From Clostridiales bacterium (GTDB lineage Bacteria; Bacillota; Clostridia; WRLR01): a stretch of DNA of 7,838 nt. Positions 1-6,990 of this stretch are shown in pieces. The stretch is taken from the NCBI GenBank assembly GCA_031263625.1, contig JAISFK010000441.1, positions 1 to 7,838 of the forward strand, written 5' to 3'. The position numbers and the translations under genes are program-made. Numbering within the stretch: the first letter of the stretch is position 1; each line of letters begins with the position of its first letter. The notes under the pieces are model-generated. The model was not told where the DNA came from. It did not search any database and saw nothing but the letters and a program-made list of their open reading frames with translations.

Positions 1-324
1 GAGATCCAGCGGCGCGGGCGGGAGATAATAAAGTACCGGCACTTTGAGGACGGCCAGGGCGAAGACGGCCTGGACAGCATGAGGCACAACCTGCGCGCGC
101 TCAGGGCGTGCAACCTGCCGGACACGCGGCTGATCGTCTGCTCCATGGAGGGCTCGCGCAACTACCCGGACATTGACAAGGTGCTGTGCGAGGCCGAGTT
201 TTTGGACATGAGCGGCAAGGTCGTCATCACGGCCCCGCCGGACTATCTCGCGCGCTTCACGTCGGCCAGCCAGGTCGTATCGTACCAGCGCCGGTTCATG
301 AACGCCGCGAGCGGCCAGGCGTGA
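1..324 (+). CDS. C-terminal 107 residues of an unrecognised protein (5' truncated)
   Basis: The frame is open from the first base to a TGA at 322-324 and starts outside the window. An internal ATG at 79 is unlikely to be the real start, because the upstream codons (with residues such as REIIKYRHFEDGQGEDGLDS) read as ordinary coding sequence and no ribosome site precedes that ATG. The visible part suggests alternating helices and strands: a helix near MRHNLRALRA, a strand TRLIVCSM, a helix around DIDKVLCEAEF, a strand KVVITAP, and a final helix ending in RRFMNAASG. No transmembrane segment, DNA-binding helix pair or known catalytic motif stands out, so I assign no function. It ends about 195 bases before the permease gene, with an AT-rich promoter-like region between, so it is probably a separate transcription unit. 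I am sure it is coding and not sure of its identity. Confidence 0.75.
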   Translation, partial: EIQRRGREIIKYRHFEDGQGEDGLDSMRHNLRALRACNLPDTRLIVCSMEGSRNYPDIDKVLCEAEFLDMSGKVVITAPPDYLARFTSASQVVSYQRRFMNAASGQA

Positions 325-436
325 CGCCGCCCATCCGGGCGCTGTGCCACGGCGTGCCAACATTTGATTTTTGCGGAAAAGTAAATAATTGACGCTTTTT
401 TGCCCATTGCGTTTTTTATTTAATTAATGAAACATG

Positions 437-466
437 TTGCCAAAAGGCTTTGATATCTTATGTAAT
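437..466 (+). promoter_or_regulatory. Candidate sigma-A-type promoter for the transporter operon
   Basis: TTGCCA at 437-442 (5 of 6 to TTGACA) and TGTAAT at 461-466 (5 of 6 to TATAAT) are separated by 18 bases. Just upstream, 412-433 is almost pure A/T, including a six-T run and the palindrome TTAATTAA (420-427), which resembles an UP element. The 8-base palindrome AACATGTT at 431-438 overlaps the -35 edge and could be half of an operator. Predicted initiation near 473 leaves a leader of about 45 bases before the ATG at 519. This is the only clear AT-rich island in the window and lies directly before the first transporter gene. The call rests on pattern matching only. Confidence 0.5.
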
Positions 467-500
467 TTGAACATTTTGCGAACCTGTGAGGGAGAGGGAA

Positions 501-509
501 AGGGAAAGG
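501..509 (+). promoter_or_regulatory. Ribosome binding site deciding the ATG at 519
   Basis: AGGGAAAGG lies 9 bases before the ATG at 519. An in-frame GTG at 486 is also open, but it would translate this purine tract into an artificial-looking Arg-Glu run (RERERER) and has no Shine-Dalgarno sequence of its own. The purine-rich tract is therefore better read as the ribosome site, and 519 as the start. Confidence 0.65.
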
Positions 510-518
510 TCAACAAGC

Positions 519-1493
519 ATGAGCGTTTCCAGCGGCGCTGCGCTCCAAAACCCGGATATCGGCGGCCAGAGGCGAAAGCGGCCCTTCTTCAAGGTGCTGT
601 TGAGAGATGTGCGCCGCAGCCCGAGCCTGTACGTCATTCTCGCGCCCGTGATCGCGTATTACCTGCTCTTTGCCTACAAGCCGATGTCTGGGGCGCTCAT
701 CGCGTTCATGGACTACATCCCCGGCTTCCCGCTGTGGGAGAGCGAGTGGGTCGGATTTTCCAATTTTGTAGACTTCTTCCGGGATCCGAACGCGTTTTCC
801 GTGATCCGCAACACGTTCGTCATCAGCGTCTCGTCCATAGTGTGGGGGTTCCCCGTCCCGATAGTTTTCGCGCTGCTGCTGAACGAGTTGCGCAACAGGC
901 GTTTCATGCGCGTGGTCCAGACGGTTTCCTACCTGCCCCACTTCATCTCGCTCGTCGTAATATGCGGCCTGCTGAGGACGTTTGTCACGACGGACGGCGC
1001 GATAACGGGCGTGCTGTACCGCCTCGGCCTCGTGCCGAACGAGTCCCTGCTGAACAGCCCGGCCAATTTTGTCCCGCTGTATGTCGTGTCCGGCATATGG
1101 CAAGAATTCGGCTACGGGGCGATCGTCTACATCGCGGCCCTGCTGTCCATCAACACCGAGCTGTACGAGGCGGCCAGAATAGACGGCTGCGGCCGCGCGA
1201 AGCAGGTCTGGCACATCTCGCTGCCCGGCATAGCGCCCACTATCATCGCCATGCTGCTGCTCAGGCTGGGGCAGGTGATGAACGTCGGCTTCGAGAAAGT
1301 CATGCTGCTGTACAGCCCGCTTATCTATGAAACGGCGGACGTGCTGTCCACCTTTGTCTACCGAAAAGGGCTTCAGGAGATGAATTTTTCGTTTAGCACT
1401 GCGGTCGGGCTGTTTAACTCGACGTGCAACTTTCTGATTTTGATGATTGCGAACACGGTCAGCAAAAGGACGTCGGGCAACTCGCTCTGGTAG
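519..1493 (+). CDS. Sugar ABC transporter permease, LplB/YteP type (CUT1)
   Basis: This is an inner-membrane permease of a binding-protein-dependent carbohydrate importer, 324 residues and normal for the family. A basic N-terminus (QRRKR, about 17-21) precedes roughly six membrane segments near 37-54, 100-122, 140-153, 185-210, 237-256 and 297-315. The motif YKPMSGALIAFMDY (about 53-66) followed by WVGFSNFVDFF is typical of LplB-like proteins. The cytoplasmic EAA loop, which docks the ATPase, is complete: EAARIDG at 217-223 and ISLP at 233-236. The C-terminal pattern TFVYRKGLQ, then TAVGLFNS, then a polar tail ending in SLW, is also family-typical. The start is set by the ribosome site at 501-509. 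A companion permease follows after 53 bases, and that gap contains a short GC-rich hairpin candidate without a T-run. The substrate cannot be read from the permease. No gene symbol is given because genomes of this type carry many paralogues. Confidence 0.93.
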   Translation: MSVSSGAALQNPDIGGQRRKRPFFKVLLRDVRRSPSLYVILAPVIAYYLLFAYKPMSGALIAFMDYIPGFPLWESEWVGFSNFVDFFRDPNAFSVIRNTFVISVSSIVWGFPVPIVFALLLNELRNRRFMRVVQTVSYLPHFISLVVICGLLRTFVTTDGAITGVLYRLGLVPNESLLNSPANFVPLYVVSGIWQEFGYGAIVYIAALLSINTELYEAARIDGCGRAKQVWHISLPGIAPTIIAMLLLRLGQVMNVGFEKVMLLYSPLIYETADVLSTFVYRKGLQEMNFSFSTAVGLFNSTCNFLILMIANTVSKRTSGNSLW

Positions 1494-1546
1494 CGCGGCG
1501 GCTGCGCCAAGGCGCGCCGGAGCCTGAAAAGGAATAGTGGCGGATT

Positions 1547-2431
1547 ATGAAAAAAACCAAGCTGCCGATCAGCCAAAGAATATTCAACGCGTGCAACGTC
1601 GCCCTGCTGACCGTTGTCTCCGTGCTGACGCTGTACCCGATGTGGCATGTGATTATGGCGTCGTTCAGCCACTCGCTGCCGCTGGCGCGCCATTTCGGGC
1701 CGATCTTCTACCCGCTCGGCGGGTTCACGCTCGAAAGCTACAAGGGCGTGGCCGCCAACCCCGTAATCCCAGGAGGGTACAGGAACACGCTGTTCATCGT
1801 GATCTTCGGCGTGGCGGTCAATATCCTCATGACGTCCTTCGCGGCGTATTTCGTGACGAGGAAGGATCAGATTATATCGAAATTCGTCATGCGCTTCATC
1901 CTGTTCACGATGTTCTTCAGCGGGGGCATGATCCCGATGTATCTGAACATCCGGGATCTCGGCCTGTACAACACGATTTGGGCGCTGATCCTGCCCGTTT
2001 CGATCAACACGTTCAATTTTGTGATACTGCGCACCAGTTTTTACGGCATCCCCGAGAGCCTGGAGGAGTCCGCGCTGATCGACGGGGCGAACCACCTGAC
2101 GATACTGTTCCGAATCTACATGCCGCTGTCGAAGGCGGTGCTTGCCGTGCTTGTGCTGTATTACGGCGTCGGCCACTGGAACTCGTGGTTCAACGCCATG
2201 CTGTACATACAGAGCAGGGACCTGTTCCCGCTGCAGCTGATTCTCAGGGAGATCCTGATCTCCAACGACATATCCGCGATGGCGAGCGGGGGGAGCCAGG
2301 ACCTGACGGAGATAGCGATGAGCATAAGGTATACGGTCATCGTGATCGCCACGGTGCCGATCCTGGCGCTGTACCCGTTCCTCCAGAAGTATTTCGCCAG
2401 CGGCGTCATGGTGGGCGCCGTCAAGGGCTGA
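1547..2431 (+). CDS. Sugar ABC transporter permease, LplC/YtcP type (CUT1)
   Basis: This is the second membrane subunit of the same importer, 294 residues and the usual length. It begins KKTKLPISQRIFN, then shows about six membrane segments near 13-34, 80-103, 113-132, 141-163, 195-213 and 260-282. Family hallmarks are LTLYPMWHVIMASFS early on, GGYRNTLF (about 76-83), a FFSGGMIPMYL stretch (about 123-133), and the C-terminal LYPFLQKYF...GVMVGAVKG. The EAA loop is slightly degenerate: EESALIDG (173-180) followed by IYMP (190-193), so the usual Ala-Ala and Leu-Pro are Ser-Ala and Met-Pro. This is within normal variation for LplC-like subunits. A weak AAAAGGA (1527-1533) is about 13 bases from the ATG, and a GTGGCGG stretch lies closer. 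A GTG at 1537 opens a different frame and is not this protein. It should form a heterodimer with the preceding permease. Confidence 0.93.
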   Translation: MKKTKLPISQRIFNACNVALLTVVSVLTLYPMWHVIMASFSHSLPLARHFGPIFYPLGGFTLESYKGVAANPVIPGGYRNTLFIVIFGVAVNILMTSFAAYFVTRKDQIISKFVMRFILFTMFFSGGMIPMYLNIRDLGLYNTIWALILPVSINTFNFVILRTSFYGIPESLEESALIDGANHLTILFRIYMPLSKAVLAVLVLYYGVGHWNSWFNAMLYIQSRDLFPLQLILREILISNDISAMASGGSQDLTEIAMSIRYTVIVIATVPILALYPFLQKYFASGVMVGAVKG

Positions 2432-2471
2432 GCCGGAAAGCTGGAGAGCCGGAAAGCCCGAAAACCTGAAA
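2432..2471 (+). repeat. Five imperfect tandem copies of an 8-base unit
   Basis: Directly after the stop codon of the second permease gene, five 8-base units lie end to end: GCCGGAAA, GCTGGAGA, GCCGGAAA, GCCCGAAA and ACCTGAAA, with consensus GCCGGAAA. Copies one and three are identical. The array fills the first 40 bases of the 93-base gap before the lipoprotein gene and is not part of any assigned protein. It may be slippage-derived. No function is claimed. Confidence 0.6.
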
Positions 2472-2524
2472 GCAGACGCTCAGTCTTGCGTTTTGCCCCA
2501 AAACTAAAATAGGGAGAGGAATGA

Positions 2525-4336
2525 ATGGCAATGACTAACCACACGAAAAGCAATTTGGCAAAGGCGTGCGCGATCGCGCTGATGGCCGCCATGCTGGCCT
2601 CGTGCGGCGCGGCGCCGGCCGCGCAGCAGACGACGCAGGCGACGCAGGCGGCCGAGGCGACGACGGCCGGGACGCAGGCGGGTGCATCGGCCGAAACGGC
2701 GACGGAGGCGAGCCAGCCCGCCGCAGCGGCGACAACGGTAAAGACGGACACGGACGTGGACCTGTCGGACACGGAGCTGCTTGGCGAGCACAAGACAGAG
2801 ATCAGGGACTGGGTGCTGAACCCGAAGGAGCCCATCCTTGACGAGTACCCGCTCGAAGGCGCGCCCAAGATCACCTACTGGGTGAAGATCCTGCCGGAGG
2901 TCGCGCGCAAGGTCAAGAGCATGAACGAAACGAGAAACTCCTGGTATCTCACGCAGAACACCGGCATTGAGATCGAATGGATACACCCGGCCCAGGGCCA
3001 GGAGCAGGAGGCTTTCAACCTGCTGCTCGCGGGAGGCGAGCTGCCGGACATCATCGAGGCACCGTGGCTGCAGTACTATCCCGCCGGGCCGGACGCGGCT
3101 GTCTCGGCCGGCATCATTTACAGGCTTAACGACGTGATGGACGCGTGGGCGCCGGACTACAAGCAGAAGCTTGAGATGTTCCCGTCCATCGCGAAGAAGA
3201 CGCGCACGGACAGCGGGACGATATGGGGCTTCCCGTTCTGCCGCGTCGATGTGGAGCCGACCATCTACAGCGGGCTGATGATACGGAACGACTGGCTGAA
3301 CGACGGCGGCTTCGACGTGCCTGAGACGATCGACGAGTGGGAGGCCGTTCTGCGCTATTTCAAGGACGAAAAAGGCGCGATCGCCCCGTACACTGCGAAC
3401 CAGGCCGGGGTGTTCGGCGAGTACTTGCCATACGGCACGTTTATCGGCGCCTACGGGACGTGCCTCCGCCTGTACATGGACGGCGGGAAGATCGTTTACG
3501 GCCCGGCGCTCCCCGAATACAAGGACGGGCTCATGCTGCTGAGGCGGTGGTACGCGGACGGGCTGATCGACCCCAACGTGTTCACGAACACGATTCAGGA
3601 CACCGACACCAATCTCTACACGGACCGGTCGGGCGCGATCAGCGGATCCTCCGGCGGCGGCATGGGCAAGTGGAATCCGGTTTTGATAAGCCAGAAGGAG
3701 GACTCCTACCTTGTGGGCGCGAAATACCCGACGCTCGAAAAAGGCCAGCTCGCTGAATTCGGGCACCGCGACGCCGACTACTGGCCCAGCTACCCGCTGG
3801 CCGTCGTGAGCGGCAAGAGCAAGAACGCCGAGTACGCCGTAAAGCTGCTGAACTACATGTGGTCCGACGTCGGCGTGGTCGCGGAGAACTTTGGCATTGA
3901 GGGCGAGTCGTACACGAGGCTGGAGGACGGCTATCCCAAGCTTCTGCCGTTCATCGCGGACGCCGCCGACATCAAGGCCGAGTGGGGCGTGTACGCCAGG
4001 ACCATCAATCAGACGCCCACCATTCAGATGAACCCGGTCACGGAGCAGCTGAACCAGACGCAGCGCCAGCTTGACGCGATCAACCTGTACAGGCAGACAA
4101 ACCAGCTCGACCACAACATACCGCCGCTGATACCGACGCTCGAGGAATCCAGGGAGTACAGCAGGATCTACACGGCCGTGGACAACTACGTGAAGGAATT
4201 CACATCCCAGTTTGTAACGGGCAAAGTGCCCGAGAGCGACTTTGACAACGTCTACATGCCGGAGCTTGAGAGGCTGAACGTTAAGCGGATGCTTGAGCTT
4301 CAGGAGATTGCGCTGGAGCGGTACAACTTGAAATAA
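2525..4336 (+). CDS. Extracellular sugar-binding lipoprotein, LplA/YtcQ-like (family 1 SBP)
   Basis: This is the ligand-capturing subunit of the importer, tethered outside the cell by a lipid. A basic start (HTKSN) and hydrophobic segment (about 11-26) lead to the lipobox LASC with Cys27 as the lipidation and cleavage site. Residues 28-75 form an Ala/Thr/Gln/Glu-rich linker. The folded domain starts near PKITYWV (114-120), and LLLAGGELPDII (about 166-177) matches the '(A/S)G-x-x-PDI' signature of family 1 solute-binding proteins. GTIWGFPF and RNDWL are further family-like segments. At 603 residues it is longer than a typical 400-450-residue SBP and fits the large LplA/YtcQ/LipO group, with extra length from the linker. 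AGGGAGAGGA (2511-2520) sits just before the ATG. A second in-frame ATG at 2531 is possible and would leave the signal peptide intact. The ligand is unknown. The enzymes downstream suggest an oligosaccharide. Confidence 0.92.
   Translation: MAMTNHTKSNLAKACAIALMAAMLASCGAAPAAQQTTQATQAAEATTAGTQAGASAETATEASQPAAAATTVKTDTDVDLSDTELLGEHKTEIRDWVLNPKEPILDEYPLEGAPKITYWVKILPEVARKVKSMNETRNSWYLTQNTGIEIEWIHPAQGQEQEAFNLLLAGGELPDIIEAPWLQYYPAGPDAAVSAGIIYRLNDVMDAWAPDYKQKLEMFPSIAKKTRTDSGTIWGFPFCRVDVEPTIYSGLMIRNDWLNDGGFDVPETIDEWEAVLRYFKDEKGAIAPYTANQAGVFGEYLPYGTFIGAYGTCLRLYMDGGKIVYGPALPEYKDGLMLLRRWYADGLIDPNVFTNTIQDTDTNLYTDRSGAISGSSGGGMGKWNPVLISQKEDSYLVGAKYPTLEKGQLAEFGHRDADYWPSYPLAVVSGKSKNAEYAVKLLNYMWSDVGVVAENFGIEGESYTRLEDGYPKLLPFIADAADIKAEWGVYARTINQTPTIQMNPVTEQLNQTQRQLDAINLYRQTNQLDHNIPPLIPTLEESREYSRIYTAVDNYVKEFTSQFVTGKVPESDFDNVYMPELERLNVKRMLELQEIALERYNLK
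2632..2680 (+). repeat. Decamer repeats coding the lipoprotein linker
   Basis: GACGCAGGCG occurs exactly at 2632-2641, 2641-2650 and 2671-2680, within the low-complexity Ala/Thr/Gln linker just after the lipidated cysteine of the binding protein. Such linkers act as flexible spacers from the membrane and often vary in length. The repeats may simply reflect biased codon use in an Ala/Thr-rich stretch. Confidence 0.5.
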
Positions 4337-4380
4337 TAGTCGTTTGCTCGTCAGTATAAAATGGCGCCGAAGCGGCCGGC

Positions 4381-4416
4381 GCGCACGGGGCCGGGTGGAA
4401 AAGCCCGGCCCCGCGC
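4381..4416 (+). other. Strong GC-rich hairpin between transporter and enzyme genes
   Basis: GGGGCCGGG (4387-4395) and CCCGGCCCC (4404-4412) are perfect inverted repeats around the 8-base loop TGGAAAAG. The stem can continue with GCGC (4381-4384) pairing with GCGC (4413-4416) across a two-base bulge, giving about 13 pairs. No T-run follows on the + strand, so it does not fit a standard intrinsic terminator. It lies 44 bases after the lipoprotein stop and about 27 bases before the GH2 start. A 3'-end stabiliser for the transporter mRNA or a partial attenuator is an inference from position. Confidence 0.6.
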
Positions 4417-4443
4417 CGCGCGGCCCAGGCTGAAAGGTGGCTT

Positions 4444-6990
4444 ATGAAAAGCGTTGTCGAACTGAACGGCTCGTGGAGCCTGAAGCAGATAGAGCCGGCC
4501 GAAAAAGTGGATCCGTCCCGCGTCGCGGGCGACCCCGCCGGCTGGCTCGCGATATCGGAGATGCCGGCGCAGGTGCATGACGTCCTGCTCGCGCACAAGG
4601 CGCTGCCCGAGGAAATACTCGTCGGCTGGTGCGAATCCGCCGAGTGGGTCGGGGAATACGACTGGGTATACAGGTGCGAGTTCCCGTGCGACATGGGCGC
4701 GGCGAGGTACGACCTGGTATTCAAGGGCCTGGACACGGTAGCGGACGCCTACCTCAACGGACGGCACATCTGCTACCACGACGATCTGTACGTGTCCGAG
4801 AGGATCGACGTGACGGGGCTGCTGGGCCCCCGCAACGTCCTTGTCCTGCATTTTCACAACATTCTCGGCTATCTCCAGGGCCTCGACTACCCGGAGGAGT
4901 GGCGCGAAACCGTCCAGCGCTGCAAGCTGGTCAGGAAGCCGACGCACGACTTTCCCCCGGACGTGTTCGCCGGGAGCGACTATCAGGGGGCGTACCGCTA
5001 TTTTTCGCCCATCGGCGTGTACGGCAAGGTGCTTCTGGCCGGTTATGGCCGGAAAGGCTGCGGCTTTTCCGAGATCAGGGGCGATTTTTGCAGGGCGGAG
5101 CTGGACGCGGATCTGTCGAGCGCGCGGATATGCGTCAGCCTGAGCGGAGCCACGACCTCGCCGGGCGTGAAGATCGTGCTGCGCCTGTCCGATCCGGACG
5201 GCGCGGAGGTCTGGGAGCGCGAGCTGGAGGCCGCGGCGAGCGGCGGCGAGTGGAGCGCCGAGGGGCAGTATGCCGTCGAAAGCCCTGAAATCTGGTGGCC
5301 GCGCGGCTTTGGCGAGCATCCGCTCTATGGCCTGCGCGCCGAGCTTTGGTCGGACGGCGAGCTGCAGGACCAGATCGACAGGCAGCTCGGCTTCCGCCAT
5401 GTGGAGATGCCCCTGCCGCTCATGTTCGTGATCAACGGCAAGAAGGTTCGGCTGTGGGGCGGCAGCATGGACCCGTTTCAGGGGTATACCCACTGCTGGA
5501 GGCAGGACCGGATGATCCGCCTCATGGACATGATTGAGAACGCCAATATGAACACGCTCCGCATATGGGGGCAGGGGATACCGTACAGCGACGCCTTTTA
5601 CGAGGAGGCAGATCGCAGGGGCGTGCTGATCTGGCAGGAGTTTTTCTTTGGCTTTGGCGGGTATCCGGACAGCGAACCCTACATAGCCAAGTACATGCGC
5701 GAGGCCCGCGAGCTGATCCTGCGGCTGCGCCACCACGCCTCGCTTTTGATGTGGTGCGGCGGCAACGAGATGATCATGGGCTCCGAGTTCCTGAACCGGG
5801 ACAGGCATGTCTACAGCGTCGAGCTGGTTGACAGGCTGTACCCGGAGCTGGTCGGCGAGCTGGATCCGGGCCGCTACTTCCACCCAAGCTCGCCGTCGCT
5901 CGGCGAGTGGGCGAACGATCCGCGCAGCGGCGACCACCACACTTACGACTGCGTGTGGCAGTACCCGCACAAGCTTTTTCCCAATTTCGTCAGCGAGCAC
6001 ATCCGCACCGCCCCGCCCGTCATGCACAGCCTGAAGAAAATAATCCGGGGCGAGCTGTGGCCGAAGGGCTATGACGGCAAGTTCACGCACGGGCAGGACT
6101 TTCCGATGCCCGACTCGTGGATGGAGCGCAGCCATCACCCTGTACAGGGGCATATCAAGACGGGGCCGTACTGGGAATTCTACGACGCCGACAACGCCTA
6201 CGACCATGTCTACCGCTTTGCGGCGTCATACGCGAAGGAGATGAGGGCCGGCCTGGAGCGCACGAGGATGGGCGGCCCGGACGCGAGCGTCCCGCCGGAG
6301 TTTCGCACGAAGGGGCATTTTTCGTGCAAGCTGAACGACACCTGGCCCAAAGTCTACTGCGCCGTGATCGACTACTTCCAGGAGGGGTTCATGCCGTACT
6401 ATGCCACGCTGCGCGCGCAGCAGCCGGTGCTGGTCTGCTTTGACATCAGGGACTCCATCCACCTGTGGCTGGTCAACGACTCTGCGGGGGACGTGTCGGG
6501 AACCGTGAGGTTTGGGCTCTTCGACATCGAGGCGAACAAATTCGCGCTGGAGCGAGAGCTGCGCGCGACGATGGGGCAGGGCGAGTCCGGCATAGTCTTT
6601 GACTTGGACGAGCTGAAATTCTTCAAGAAATTCTATCTGCCGTGCGCGACGTTTGACGACGACGGCGGGCTGTGGCACAGCTCGTCCATAGACTACTGCT
6701 GCGTCGAGCGCCACTACCGCTTCCCGGAGGCGAGGCTGAGCGCCAGGATCGTCGAAAACGACATCGAGATTCGGACCGACTCTTTCGCCAGATGCGTGGA
6801 GATCACGGGCTCGCAGGGGCAGGATCCGTTTGGCTGGCTGTTCAGCGACAACTATTTCGACTTGCTGCCCGGCGAGACGAAGCGCGTGAGGATACTCGGG
6901 AGGAAGCAGGGCGGCATTGCGCTGAAGCCGCACTACTCGAGGCACTCGACAACGCTGTTCTACCGCCGCCGGGATGGGGAGGGCGCATGA
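4444..6990 (+). CDS. Glycoside hydrolase family 2, beta-mannosidase-like (cytoplasmic)
   Basis: This is a retaining exo-glycosidase, 848 residues and normal for GH2 beta-mannosidases. With no signal peptide it should act on imported oligosaccharides. An N-terminal sugar-binding domain (about 1-210) carries LNGSW, the GLDT motif (95-98) and LNG (104-106). An Ig-like domain (about 215-315) follows, then a TIM barrel with NMNTLRIWGQG (368-378), FYEEADRRGVLIWQEF (385-400) and WCGGNE (437-442). Glu442 is the predicted acid/base. Glu518 in FVSEH (515-519) is the predicted nucleophile. LNDTWP (630-635) and a beta-rich C-terminal part complete the fold. AAAGGTGG (4433-4440) precedes the ATG. The residues after the nucleophile (HIRTAPP) differ from the SEFG of classical beta-mannosidases, while LKKII..ELWP nearby recalls what I remember of an uncharacterised GH2 group in Bacillota. 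The fold and catalytic class are firm. The sugar specificity is inferred, and another beta-glycoside is possible. Confidence 0.9.
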   Translation: MKSVVELNGSWSLKQIEPAEKVDPSRVAGDPAGWLAISEMPAQVHDVLLAHKALPEEILVGWCESAEWVGEYDWVYRCEFPCDMGAARYDLVFKGLDTVADAYLNGRHICYHDDLYVSERIDVTGLLGPRNVLVLHFHNILGYLQGLDYPEEWRETVQRCKLVRKPTHDFPPDVFAGSDYQGAYRYFSPIGVYGKVLLAGYGRKGCGFSEIRGDFCRAELDADLSSARICVSLSGATTSPGVKIVLRLSDPDGAEVWERELEAAASGGEWSAEGQYAVESPEIWWPRGFGEHPLYGLRAELWSDGELQDQIDRQLGFRHVEMPLPLMFVINGKKVRLWGGSMDPFQGYTHCWRQDRMIRLMDMIENANMNTLRIWGQGIPYSDAFYEEADRRGVLIWQEFFFGFGGYPDSEPYIAKYMREARELILRLRHHASLLMWCGGNEMIMGSEFLNRDRHVYSVELVDRLYPELVGELDPGRYFHPSSPSLGEWANDPRSGDHHTYDCVWQYPHKLFPNFVSEHIRTAPPVMHSLKKIIRGELWPKGYDGKFTHGQDFPMPDSWMERSHHPVQGHIKTGPYWEFYDADNAYDHVYRFAASYAKEMRAGLERTRMGGPDASVPPEFRTKGHFSCKLNDTWPKVYCAVIDYFQEGFMPYYATLRAQQPVLVCFDIRDSIHLWLVNDSAGDVSGTVRFGLFDIEANKFALERELRATMGQGESGIVFDLDELKFFKKFYLPCATFDDDGGLWHSSSIDYCCVERHYRFPEARLSARIVENDIEIRTDSFARCVEITGSQGQDPFGWLFSDNYFDLLPGETKRVRILGRKQGGIALKPHYSRHSTTLFYRRRDGEGA

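Noticed and set aside
328..341. Terminator after the first partial gene
   Set aside because: CGCCC/GGGCG gives only a 5-pair stem, and the nearest T-rich stretch starts about 20 bases later.
389..417. TTGACG at 389-394 as the -35 of another promoter
   Set aside because: At 17-18 bases downstream there is only a T-run (TTTTTT or TTTTTA), which is a poor -10. The 437-466 pair fits better.
486..518. Upstream GTG start for the first permease
   Set aside because: It would turn the purine-rich ribosome site into an Arg-Glu repeat and lacks its own ribosome site. The ATG at 519 is better placed.
434..1330. A 298-codon + strand frame overlapping the first permease gene
   Set aside because: Its composition is Arg/Ala/Pro/His-rich and not membrane-like, while the overlapping frame encodes a complete permease with an EAA loop.
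1537..2469. A 310-codon + strand frame starting at GTG 1537 over the second permease gene
   Set aside because: It is out of phase with the permease, whose family motifs are unambiguous, and its translation has no recognisable pattern.
2482..2510. Internal promoter before the lipoprotein gene, with TAAAAT at 2505-2510
   Set aside because: The sequence at -35 spacing (AGTCTT) is poor, and a start near 2516 would fall inside the ribosome site.
2504..4114. A 536-codon open frame on the - strand opposite the lipoprotein gene
   Set aside because: Same cause: Arg/Val/Leu-rich, no motif, and fully antisense to a confidently assigned solute-binding protein.
4328..4360. Internal promoter before the GH2 genes, with TATAAA at 4355-4360
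   Set aside because: The only -35-like element, TTGAAA at 4328-4333, is 21 bases away, too far for a normal promoter. No extended -10 TG is present.
4351..6207. A 618-codon open frame on the - strand opposite the first GH2 gene
   Set aside because: Its translation is rich in Val, Ala, Arg, His and Gln with no domain pattern. It is the usual by-product of strong G/C third-position bias in the real + strand gene, whose motifs are clear.
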